From Verrucomicrobiota bacterium (lineage in GTDB: Bacteria; Auribacterota; JABMQX01; JAFGEW01): a DNA stretch of 64,000 nt. Of this stretch, positions 8,451 through 18,500 are shown in pieces. The stretch is taken from assembly GCA_016931415.1 (NCBI GenBank), contig JAFGEW010000093.1:1-64000 (forward strand). Reading direction: 5' to 3'. Position 1 is the first letter of the stretch. Every line of letters begins with the position of its first letter. Both the position numbers and the translations under genes were made by a program. The notes below the pieces were generated by a model that saw nothing but the letters and a program-made list of their open reading frames with translations, was not told the DNA's origin and ran no database searches.

Positions 8451-8578
8451 TGCCCCCGACGCTTCGTTGCTGAGCCCTGCAATCAGGTGGTAAGCGCCGT
8501 TTTGAGGCAGAACGGGGTGAGAACGATCTGGCGCGAAGGCAGGATCAGGGCGTCCTTGTGCAGGCTGAAGGCGCGGCC

Positions 8579-9400
8579 CTACAGGCTGGCGCCGAGCTGG
8601 TCCTTGAGGTAGTTGAACGCTTCCTCCGTGTCGTCGACGCGGTGGAGGAGCCGGAGGTCTTCGGGCGCGATCGTGCCCCACCTGACAAGGGCATCGAGGT
8701 TGAGCACCTCGTCCCAGTACTCGCTGCCGTAGAGCACGATGGTCATCGGCTTGGTCACCTTGCGCGTCTGCACGAGCGTGAGGGCTTCCATCAGTTCATC
8801 CATCGTGCCGAACCCGCCGGGGAAGATCACCATGGCGCGGGCGAGGAAGACAAACCAGAGCTTGCGCATGAAGAAGTAATGGAACTCGAAGCTGTAGCCG
8901 TCGCTGATGTACGGGTTCGGATCCTGCTCGGTCGGGATGCTGATGTTAAGGCCGATCGACTTGCCGCCGCCGCGCGCGGCGCCCAGGTTGGCGGCCTCCA
9001 TGATGCCCGGCCCGCCGCCCGAGGCGACGATGAAGCGGTGGTGCTCGTTCTGCTCGCGGGCCCAGACGGTAAGTCGCCGCGCCAGCTCGACGGCGTCCTC
9101 GTAGTAGCGCGCCAGCTTGAGCCGCATGTCGAGCCGCTCGCGTTCGGCCTTGAGCTTCGGTGTAACGCGTATGGCCTTGTGCATCCGCTGCTCGAGGGCG
9201 CGTGCGTCGGCCTTGACGACGCGCATGCTCTCGGCCCGCGACGAGCCGAAGAACACGATCGTGTCGCGCACCCGCAGCCGCCGGAAGCGGCTCGCCGGCT
9301 CGAGGAATTCGGCCAGGATGCGGATCGGCCGGGCGTCCGGGCTCGCGAGGAAGTCGAGGTTGCGGTAGGCTTTGACGGGGCTCTTGGGCTTCTTGGTCAT
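8579..9400 (-). CDS. LOG family nucleotide-binding protein
   Basis: 273 residues, starting at MTKKPKSPVKAYRNLDFL; an upstream frame to 10012 overlaps the divergent gene and is noise. It carries both LOG signatures: GGGPGIMEAAN in the middle and PGGFGTMDE about 60 residues later, on a Rossmann-like fold (IVFFGSSRAES near residue 48). Characterised relatives are cytosolic phosphoribohydrolases acting on nucleoside 5'-monophosphates, formerly called lysine decarboxylases; the substrate here is unknown. The N-terminal 45 residues and the charged helix after GSSRAES make it longer than the shortest LOG proteins. It converges with the PEP-CTERM gene and diverges from the eIF-2B-like gene. Confidence 0.85.
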   Translation of the reverse strand: MTKKPKSPVKAYRNLDFLASPDARPIRILAEFLEPASRFRRLRVRDTIVFFGSSRAESMRVVKADARALEQRMHKAIRVTPKLKAERERLDMRLKLARYYEDAVELARRLTVWAREQNEHHRFIVASGGGPGIMEAANLGAARGGGKSIGLNISIPTEQDPNPYISDGYSFEFHYFFMRKLWFVFLARAMVIFPGGFGTMDELMEALTLVQTRKVTKPMTIVLYGSEYWDEVLNLDALVRWGTIAPEDLRLLHRVDDTEEAFNYLKDQLGASL

Positions 9401-9524
9401 CGTCGATCCCGGTTGCGGTGGCTTGACTTGCCTGACGGCGCAATCCATACTACGGGCGCGACTGCCCGAGGGACAAGCACAAAGCTCCCGGGCCGGGGGT
9501 GAACGGAGGATCGCGCGCGCAGCA

Positions 9525-10445
9525 ATGACACCGACCGTGGTAGACAAGATCGAGATGATCCGCACCGACACGCGGCGCGGCGCGGGGGCGATTGCGCGCG
9601 AGGCGTTGCGCACGCTGCACCTGGCGGCGATGGAGACGGCGTTCGAGAACCGCGACGGCCTGCTCGAGCTGCTTCGCACGATCGGCCGCACGCTCATCCG
9701 GCTGAGGCCGTCGATGACGGTGCCCGTCACGAGCGGCATCCTGCGCCTATATCGTGCCGTGCTCCAGGAGTGCCGGCCGAGCGACGGCCGCGGGCCTCTA
9801 CTCCAGTTCGTCCACGATAGCGTCGAGTTGCTCTGCGAGGAATCCGCGGCGGCAGCGACGGCCGCCGCCGCGCAGGCGGCGCGCATTATCGGCTCGGTCG
9901 AGACGGTGATGACCCACAGCATGAGCGCCACGGCGCTCGCCGCGATCAAGCAGGCCGCCATCAAGGGGCTCAAGATCGTCGTGACCGAATCGCGCCCGCT
10001 CTGCGAGGGCAAGCGGGTCGCCTACGAGATCGCCGCCACGGGCGCCGACGTGACGCTGATCACTGACGCGCAGGCGGGCCACTTCATGAGCCGGGTCGAC
10101 CTCGTCCTCACCGGCGCCGACGGCGTGCTGCCCGACGGCTCGGTGATCAACAAGGCCGGCACCTATCTGCTTGCACTGGCCGCCACCGACAGGGATGTGC
10201 CGTTCTTTGTCGCGTGCGACACCTGGAAGTTCGGCGTTCAGCCCAACCACGTCATCTACGAGGAGCGGCCCGCCACCGAGATCACGCCCGAGCAGCCGCC
10301 GTTCAGCGTACGCAACGTCGTCTTCGACCGCACGCCCCGCCACCTGGTCTCCGGCTACATCTGCGAGCACGGCATGCGCGATGCCGAGGCCGTGCGCGAC
10401 TTCGTCCGCCCCTGGCAACCGGTCTACGAGTCGTTCCTGAAGTAA
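9525..10445 (+). CDS. eIF-2B alpha-type / sugar-phosphate isomerase-like protein
   Basis: 306 residues from ATG 9525; CGGAGGA lies about 14 nt upstream. The C-terminal half has the family core: VVTESRPLCEGKRVAYEI, LVLTGADGVLPDGSVINKAG and FFVACDTWKF. This superfamily includes eukaryotic eIF-2B regulatory subunits, bacterial methylthioribose-1-phosphate isomerase (MtnA) and archaeal ribose-1,5-bisphosphate isomerase. GADGVLPDGSVINKAGT is nearer the eIF-2B/R15P-isomerase type than MtnA, where GADRIAANGD is usual. It is a cytosolic enzyme, probably isomerising a sugar 1-phosphate, but no RuBisCO or AMP phosphorylase lies nearby to support a pathway. Confidence 0.75.
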   Translation: MTPTVVDKIEMIRTDTRRGAGAIAREALRTLHLAAMETAFENRDGLLELLRTIGRTLIRLRPSMTVPVTSGILRLYRAVLQECRPSDGRGPLLQFVHDSVELLCEESAAAATAAAAQAARIIGSVETVMTHSMSATALAAIKQAAIKGLKIVVTESRPLCEGKRVAYEIAATGADVTLITDAQAGHFMSRVDLVLTGADGVLPDGSVINKAGTYLLALAATDRDVPFFVACDTWKFGVQPNHVIYEERPATEITPEQPPFSVRNVVFDRTPRHLVSGYICEHGMRDAEAVRDFVRPWQPVYESFLK

Positions 10446-10505
10446 CCCGTCTCCGCGTCCTCCGCGCACGCCCGTTCCCGGGCGCCCCTGCGGCAAGTCT
10501 CCCTC

Positions 10506-11822
10506 CTACTGCTCGCCAATGGCGCGGCGCAGCTCGGCGAGCGCGATGGCGTAGTCGTAGACGGCCACGTAGTAGCCGATGCGTGCGTCGTTGAGCTGCG
10601 TCTGGTCGTCGAGCAGGTCGGTCACGAGCAGCGTGCCGGCCTCGTACTGCTGCTCGCTGACGCGGACGTTCTCGACGGCGTAATCCCAGTCCTTCCTGGC
10701 GACGCCGATCTTCTCCCCGGCCAGCGCCACGGCCAGCCACAGGCGCTCGATCTCGATGGCGACCTGATTGCGCTCGTTGTCGTAGGCGAACGCGGCGGTG
10801 CGGGCCGAGGCCTCGGCGCCGCGTACGGCGGCCCGGCGCTTGCCCCAATCCCAGACGTCCCACGACCAGTTCAGGCCAACGGCGGCGCTCTCAGTCATCT
10901 CCGTCAGGTCGGTGTCTTCCCACTGGTACGAGAGCGACGCGCCGATGCTGGGCACGTAGGCGCTTTTGGCCAGCGCGACACCCCGGCGCGCGGCAGCAAG
11001 GCGGAGCGCGCTCGCGCGTAGTTCAGGTCGTTGTACCTCAGCGGTGGCGAGGCATCCGGTGAGCGTGAGCGCAAGCGGCTCGATCTCCTCGGCCGGCGTG
11101 AGCACGAGCCTGCCCTCGCGCGCGGTCTCCGCATCGAGGTCGAGGCCAAGCACGTCGCGCAGGCCGGAGCGGGCCGATTGAAGCGCGTTCTGCGCCTCGA
11201 TCAGGGCGAGCTTCGCTCGCTCGACGGCGATGTCGGCCTTGTTCACGTCGCGCTGGAGCACGCGGCCGGCCTCGCGGTAGTTGCGCACCACCTCGAGTGT
11301 GCGCTCGAACTCCTCGATGGTCTTCTGAACCGACTCGACGGTCTTCTCGGTCTTGAGCACGCTGTAGTAGGCCTTGCGCGCACCGAAAGCGGCGGCGTTC
11401 TCCGCAGCCTGCTGCTCGAGCGCGGCGATCGTCGCCTCAAGCCGCGCGATGCCTACGGCGTGGCGCAGACCGATCTGGCCGGCCAGCGGCTGCACGAGGC
11501 TCACGTCGGCTGTGCTGATCTCCTCGACGCCAAACGCGCCGGAGCCGCCAGCACCGAACCCGCCGGTCGTCCCGGCGGTCGAAGGCTCATCGTACTTCTG
11601 GTAGAAAGCGGACGTCGTCAGCCGCGGCAAGCGCTGGGCGCCGGTCTCTCTGAGCGACTGGCGAGCGGCTTCGGTCTGCTCGCGCGCCGCGCGCACGAGC
11701 CGGTTGCGTTCGAGCGCCAGCCGGGCGCAGTCGTCGGCCGTCAGTGGCTTCGTCTCTTCCTGCGCCCGCGCTCCAGCGCAGACGCTTAACACAACGGTGA
11801 GGATCATGGCACAGAACCGCAT
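10506..11822 (-). CDS. TolC-family outer membrane channel protein
   Basis: 438 residues. ATG 11822 follows GGAGGACGGAGG and starts MRFCAMILTVVLSVCAGARA, a signal peptide; the TTG upstream is not needed. LTADDCARLALERNRLVRAA is the opening helix typical of OEP/TolC proteins, and the pattern repeats halfway (LTGCLATAEVQRPELRASAL), reflecting the internal duplication of the fold. The length is normal for the family. It would form a trimeric outer-membrane duct for efflux or secretion. No pump genes lie beside it; the nearest fusion protein and ATPase are 30 kb away with their own TolC. Confidence 0.85.
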   Translation of the reverse strand: MRFCAMILTVVLSVCAGARAQEETKPLTADDCARLALERNRLVRAAREQTEAARQSLRETGAQRLPRLTTSAFYQKYDEPSTAGTTGGFGAGGSGAFGVEEISTADVSLVQPLAGQIGLRHAVGIARLEATIAALEQQAAENAAAFGARKAYYSVLKTEKTVESVQKTIEEFERTLEVVRNYREAGRVLQRDVNKADIAVERAKLALIEAQNALQSARSGLRDVLGLDLDAETAREGRLVLTPAEEIEPLALTLTGCLATAEVQRPELRASALRLAAARRGVALAKSAYVPSIGASLSYQWEDTDLTEMTESAAVGLNWSWDVWDWGKRRAAVRGAEASARTAAFAYDNERNQVAIEIERLWLAVALAGEKIGVARKDWDYAVENVRVSEQQYEAGTLLVTDLLDDQTQLNDARIGYYVAVYDYAIALAELRRAIGEQ

Positions 11823-12245
11823 CCTCCGTCCTCCAAGCAAGATATCAAGTTGCCCAGCGCAGACGACCGCGGCGCGTCCGCACGAGCCGCCGTGCCGTCG
11901 TCAGATCTCGTTGCCTCGCTTGTAGTCGGCCAGACAGGTCGGGTCAAGGTGTTATCACTGCCGTGTTGCGCAGAGGTCGTCGAAGCCCGATGGAGGGCGC
12001 GTACCGCGGCTGTGTCAGAATGGCTCAAGGGCTTCCAGAGGCTCACACCATCGCGCCAACCTGTCACACTTCGAGCGGGCAGACGCTCGGGCGGAGCGAT
12101 GGCTGGGGTCGTCCTAACACCCTTTGAACACGCGACTTGGGGCGACAGCGCGGCGCAGCAAACCGCGTGGCATGTGTTCTGCTCAATGCTACGGCGAGAT
12201 CGCGAGGACACCCTTTCAGGGATGGATAGAAAGGAGGGAGCAAAG
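11823..12245. other. Intergenic region upstream of heat-shock genes
   Basis: These 423 bp lie between divergent genes. Frames through it do not look like protein. I looked for a CIRCE operator (TTAGCACTC-N9-GAGTGCTAA) and did not find one, and no clear sigma32 box was seen. The ribosome site GAAAGGAGGG precedes the Hsp20 start. Confidence 0.4.
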
Positions 12246-12704
12246 ATGACACTAGTCAGGTGGAGACCGAAGCGCGAGTTGGACCCGTTTGCACTGATGG
12301 AGAACCTCCAGAGCCAGATCAACCGGGTGTTCAACACCTCGCTGACCGACTGGCCGGGCGTGTCCGGTTGGGGCACGTCGTTCCCGTTGGTGGACGTGTA
12401 CGAGGACAAGGACAACGTGATCGTCACCGCCGAAGTGCCGGGGCTCGAGCAGAAGGATGTTGAGCTATCGATCACGGGCAACACGGTGACGCTCAAGGGC
12501 GAGAAGAAGCACGTGAGCGAGCGGAAAGAGGAAAGCTATCAGCGCATCGAGCGCAGTTACGGCTCGTTCCAGCGCGTGATCGAGTTGCCGTGCGAGGTCA
12601 ACGCCGACAAGGCGAAGGCCAAGCTCGACAACGGCGTGCTCGCCGTGACGCTGCCCAAGAGCGAAGCGCACAAGCCGAAGCAGATCACGATCGCGGCCAA
12701 GTAA
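12246..12704 (+). CDS. Hsp20 / alpha-crystallin small heat-shock protein
   Basis: 152 residues from ATG 12246, preceded by AAGGAGGG. The N-terminal arm (PFALMENLQSQINRVFN) leads into an alpha-crystallin domain at about 45-140: PLVDVYEDKDNVIVTAEVPG, NTVTLKGEKK, SYGSFQRVIELP and the conserved end LDNGVLAVTLPK. It is an ATP-independent holdase in the cytosol that keeps unfolding proteins soluble for chaperonins. It is the first gene of a stress cluster with a second Hsp20, groES and groEL on the same strand. Confidence 0.92.
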   Translation: MTLVRWRPKRELDPFALMENLQSQINRVFNTSLTDWPGVSGWGTSFPLVDVYEDKDNVIVTAEVPGLEQKDVELSITGNTVTLKGEKKHVSERKEESYQRIERSYGSFQRVIELPCEVNADKAKAKLDNGVLAVTLPKSEAHKPKQITIAAK

Positions 12705-12821
12705 GCGCGTGGTGTACGCGCAGGCCCCGGCGTCTCCGGGGCTTGGATGAAATAGAGCCCGCTGGTTGGGCTCGTCGAGGGCCCAACCAGCAACCGCTCC
12801 GACAAGGGAGGAAACAGAATC

Positions 12822-13175
12822 ATGGCTGACAAGGAACGCCAGACCAATACCGCGCGAACGCTGCGGCCGGCGACCAATTTCGTCGAGCTCGGCAACGACT
12901 ACGGGCTCGAGATTGAGATGCCGGGCGTGGACCGCGCCAACATCGGAATCAATGTCGAGGGCCGCGAGCTCGAGATCGTCGGCGAGAAGACCATGGTGTC
13001 CAGCGACTGGGAGCCGCTTGTGCGCGAGACCTGCCACTGCGTCTACCGCCGCACCTTCACGCTCGGCGACGAGATCGACCGCGACAACATCTCGGCCCGG
13101 TTTGACAAGGGTGTGCTGTACCTGACGCTGCCCAAGTCGCAGGCCGTGCTGCCCAAGAGGATCGAGATCGCGTAG
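12822..13175 (+). CDS. Second, shorter Hsp20 small heat-shock protein
   Basis: 117 residues from ATG 12822, after GGGAGGAAAC. It is almost only an alpha-crystallin domain: NDYGLEIEMPGVDRANIGIN, RELEIVGEK, YRRTFTLGDEIDRDNI and FDKGVLYLTLPKSQ. The N-terminal arm and C-terminal IXI tail are short or absent (it ends KRIEIA), which suggests smaller oligomers or co-assembly with the neighbouring Hsp20; the latter is inference. It lies 117 bp after the first Hsp20. Confidence 0.9.
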   Translation: MADKERQTNTARTLRPATNFVELGNDYGLEIEMPGVDRANIGINVEGRELEIVGEKTMVSSDWEPLVRETCHCVYRRTFTLGDEIDRDNISARFDKGVLYLTLPKSQAVLPKRIEIA

Positions 13176-13254
13176 CCGGGTCGCGGGAACCTCTTGCGTT
13201 CTTCCCTGCACTCGACTACAAGACGAACCTCCAGGCGAGGGCGTCGAGGACCCG

Positions 13255-13288
13255 GAGGATGAAGTCCGTCTTAGCGGGCTTCATCCTC
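13255..13288. repeat. Perfect 10-bp hairpin between hsp20 and groES
   Basis: GAGGATGAAG (13255-13264) and CTTCATCCTC (13279-13288) flank a 14-base loop holding a further CCG/CGG pair. There is no T run after it on the plus strand, so it may be a regulatory hairpin or an RNA-stabilising stem rather than a terminator. Confidence 0.5.
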
Positions 13289-13364
13289 GTTGAACCGGCA
13301 AGTCTTTCAGAATGCGATTGAGAACAACACGGTAGCTGGTTACGCGATCCACGGAGGAGGACAG

Positions 13365-13742
13365 ATGGCGACAAAGAAGAAGGCGGCAGCGAAGCCCAAG
13401 GCGGCCACCGCGCCGAAAGCGGCGAAGTCCAAGGCGCCCGCAGTGAAAGCCCCGGCCGTCAAGCCGCTGGGCGACCGCATCCTGGTCAAACGGGTCGAGG
13501 CGCGCGACATCGTCAAGGGCGGCATCATCATACCCGACAGCGCCAAGGAACGGCCGCAAGAGGGCATTGTCGTCGCGCTCGGCGAGGGCCACCGGCTCAA
13601 GAGCGGCAAGGTGCTCCCGTTCGACGTCACGGTCGGCGACCTCGTCGTGATCGAGAAGTACACGGGCAGCGAGATCACGATCGAGGGCGAGGAGTACACG
13701 ATCATCAAGGAAGATGGCGTGCTCGCCGTGCTCGAGCAATAG
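13365..13742 (+). CDS. groES: GroES co-chaperonin with basic N-terminal extension
   Basis: 125 residues, against about 95-100 for ordinary GroES. ATG 13365 has GGAGGAGG 7 nt upstream; a farther start at 13290 lacks such a site. Residues 1-31 are a Lys/Ala/Pro tail (ATKKKAAAKPKAATAPKAAK and onward). The Cpn10 domain then starts at PLGDRILVKR, with the mobile loop EARDIVKGGIIIPDSAKERP and the closing IIKEDGVLAVLE. It caps the GroEL cage in the cytosol. The tail resembles histone-H1-like or nucleic-acid-binding tails and is unexpected on a co-chaperonin. groEL follows 92 bp later. Confidence 0.93.
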   Translation: MATKKKAAAKPKAATAPKAAKSKAPAVKAPAVKPLGDRILVKRVEARDIVKGGIIIPDSAKERPQEGIVVALGEGHRLKSGKVLPFDVTVGDLVVIEKYTGSEITIEGEEYTIIKEDGVLAVLEQ

Positions 13743-13816
13743 GCGCGCAACCCCACACGAACCGAAATGGAAGGCGGAGCGCCGCGCGTATGGAACGTAC
13801 GCCGCCCGCCGCATGA

Positions 13817-15436
<1,620 letters not shown>

Positions 15437-15470
15437 GCCGCCAACACAGCAGCGTGCATATCACCCACAC

Positions 15471-15506
15471 GAAGGGCGAGGGAGCGTTCCCCCGCCCTTC
15501 TTTCTG
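15471..15506 (+). terminator. Rho-independent terminator after groEL
   Basis: GAAGGGCGAGGG pairs with CCCCCGCCCTTC (one offset), followed by TTTCTG. Confidence 0.75.
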
Positions 15507-15513
15507 TCCAGAC

Positions 15514-15562
15514 GGCACACACAAACGGCGGGCCGGGATTGTTCCGGGCCCGCCGTGGTGTG
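15514..15562 (-). terminator. Hairpin after the HEAT/CARDB giant gene
   Basis: CGGCGGGCC and GGCCCGCCG form a strong stem, extended by flanking CACACA/TGTGTG. It lies 15 nt past the stop on the minus strand. The T run is poor, so termination efficiency is uncertain. Confidence 0.5.
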
Positions 15563-15576
15563 TGCGTGTTGGGCGG

Positions 15577-18500
15577 TTACTGCGTCGGGACGTCCTCGAC
15601 GTTCCAGTCGATATCGGCGCTGGAGCGGAGATCGTAGTAGGGCTTGCCTTCGGGGTCGGTGATGTCGAAGTAGAAGCCCCAGCCGCCGACGCCGTTGCAG
15701 ATCTTGATGAGCACGCGGTTGTTGCCCTTGAGGAAGGTGGCCTTGACCTGGTCCTGGTCGGGCTCGGCGCCGCGCTGGACATCGTGGCGGTGCACTTCCT
15801 TGCCGTTGAGCCAGACGACGACGCCGTCATCGCTGCCGATGTGCATGAGCATGTCGCGCTGCTCGGGGCTGCTGATGATGGTGGTGACGTAGATGGTCTT
15901 CCACTCCGGGTCATCGATGGCCTCGTGGAAAAAGACGCCGTTCTCCTCGTCGTAGAGCTCGTCGGGCACCGCGGTCCAGCGCAGCTCGCGACCGTCGGCG
16001 GTCTTGACCACCTGCTGCATCTTGACCGATTGCTCGGGCGGATAGGCGGTGCTGAAGCCGGCGTTGCCGGCATTGTCGAACGGCCCCATCATGCGCCACG
16101 GGATGGGCCGAACGATATCGAAGAAGCTCACGTAGGGATTGCCGACGTAGTCGAGCGTGCAGACCACTTGGGCGCGCAGGCCGGTGCTCTCGCGCGGCAC
16201 GAGCACTTCGAACGGGAGGAGCGTCGTCCTCATGCCATGCAGAGTGAACGGCTCGGTGCTCGAGCGCGTGACGATGCCGGCGGTGTGCGGAGCCGCGGTC
16301 ACCTTGAACGTAACGTTCGCGCCTCCCGGAGCATAGGAGGTTGCCACGAGGAACCCCTTGTGCTGCTCCCAGCGGTCGCGTTCGTTCACGGCCATTTTCT
16401 CAACGACCAAGCGATGCTCGAGCAGGTCGTGCATCTCGATCGAGGTATAGGCGAAGCGCGGGCCGTCGTCGGTCTCGAGTCGGAACGCCGCCGGCAGGAT
16501 GCCGCGCCGCTCCTCCCACGGGAACCCGATGAGCGCGTCGAGCCGGCGCGTCTCGCCCTGGGAGAGCGAGAAAGCACCCGATTTGTCGAGGGCCTCCTGG
16601 CGCGCCATACCGCCTTCACCGATGCGCGATGTGACGCGGCTGCACCGGACGCGCCCCTCGGCAAGCCGGGTGATGAAGATTCTGCATTGGCTGGGCGCGA
16701 ACTTGCGGAACACGCCCGGCTCGCACTCGATTTCCACCATGTAATCGGTCGGTGGAACGAGCACGGCAGGCAGGCGCCCGCCATCACGCGCCACGATGAT
16801 ACGCATGAAACGGTCGAGCGCCACCGCTCTCGGGGTGCCGAGGGGCTCGCCCGCGTACCGGGTGATCTCGCGCACGACTTCGAAGCCGCCCTTGTCCTCG
16901 TTCGGCGCGAAGATGCGAATGCGGCCCGCGCCGGCCTCGGCGACATCCGCGCCGGCCTCGGCGACATCCGCGCCGGCCTCGGCGACGATGACCCGCCCAT
17001 CGGGCGACACGGTGAGGCCGACCGGCTTGCTCAGATCTTCGATGCGCTTGTCGAGCAACACCCCGTCCTTATCGAAGACGGCGACGAAGCCACGTGCGGT
17101 CTCCGGCTGTGCCGCGTAGTCGTAGGCCACGTAGATGTTGTCGTCGAGATCGAGGGCGATACCCACGGGCGTCGGGATCTCGGCGAAGCCCTGATTCGGC
17201 AGTTCCCGATCGAACACCCCGTCGGGTCCGTAGAGGAGCACGCGGTTGTTGCCCGAGTCGGCCACGATCATGCGGCCGTCGGCGGCGACGGCCATGCCAC
17301 GCGGCTGCTTGAGCGCGAGCTTGTCATCGGGGGACACGCCGTAGCGGGCCTTGATCCGGCCGTCTCGGCCAAAGACAAGGATCCCCGTCTTTCGGACCGC
17401 CGGGCTCTGGCCGTCTTGCTCGTCCCAAGTGGCGCCGGCGACGTAGATCGAGCCGTCGGGGCCGGGCGCCATCGTTGTGGCGCCCGGGCTCGCGTCGCGG
17501 CGCTCGCCCAGCTTCATGTTGTCGAGGCTTGTGGTGACGATGCGCCCCGGTTCGAGCAGGTAGAGCGTGTCGTCGATGCCGGCGAACATGCTGATCGCGT
17601 TGACCGGGTACGGCCTGGAGACGGGAACGCGCCTGCTCTGGCGCACGGCGCGAGTCACCGCGGCGACCGCGTATTCGGCGTCGGGGTTCCATGGCCAGAA
17701 GATTGGGAACTCGGTATCGATGGTCTCCTTGATGAGCACCCACTGCTGGCCGCGCGGGCGCCAGGAGACGGTGTAGTAGGCGATCGTGGGCGGCTCGAGC
17801 GTGCGGCTGCCTTGCGGCGTGTTGATCCGGATCGGCTGCGGCGGCTCCCACCGCAGCATGGTGCGGTCGCCGTCGGCCTTCTCGATGCGCACGTTGCTCG
17901 GCCGAGCGTCATTGTCTGAGAGGTTGACGGGGATAGTGAAGGACGCCTCGGCTTGGCCGCCGTTCCAGTAGGCCAGGTTGAACTGCGTGACGTCCATGAT
18001 GAAGTTCTGGTCGCCGGTAGGGAGCTTGACCTTGAACAGGACCATCGTGTTACCTAGATAGCCCGAGATGCGCTTGCCCGAGAAGAGGCTGCCGTCGACG
18101 GTGAACGAGCCCTTGTCGTTGACAGTGAAGGCCAGGTCGGGTTCGTCATCAATGAGCTTGCCGTACAGCTCGTGCGGGTTTGCCACGCTGCGGTAGACAA
18201 GCACGACGGCGTTTGGAACCGGCTGGCCGTTCATGTTGGTCACGGTGAACGTGCTCTTGGCGGGCAGGTCGCTCAGGTATTGGCCCAGGTCGGGCGAAGC
18301 GTTGACGTTGCCTTTCTCGGCGCGCACGTTGAGCCGCCGGTTGAGCGCGCAGGCCGAGTGGGCCGAGTAGCCCCAGAAGTAACTGCTGCCCATCATGACG
18401 CCGCCTCCGGCGTCGTGGACGATGTCGGCGAAGCGGTCGTAGTCGCGGCGGCCGAAGCTGTCGGCCACCTCGATGTCGCCGCCGCGGATGCCCATGCCGT

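Noticed and set aside
16928-16990. CRISPR-like array
   Set aside because: The 21-bp units are directly adjacent without spacers and are in frame with the protein.
15454-17919. 821-codon plus-strand frame opposite the HEAT/CARDB giant gene
   Set aside because: Composition is typical of an antisense GC-rich shadow (Arg/Glu/Val/His-rich, no motifs), while the minus strand shows clear domains.
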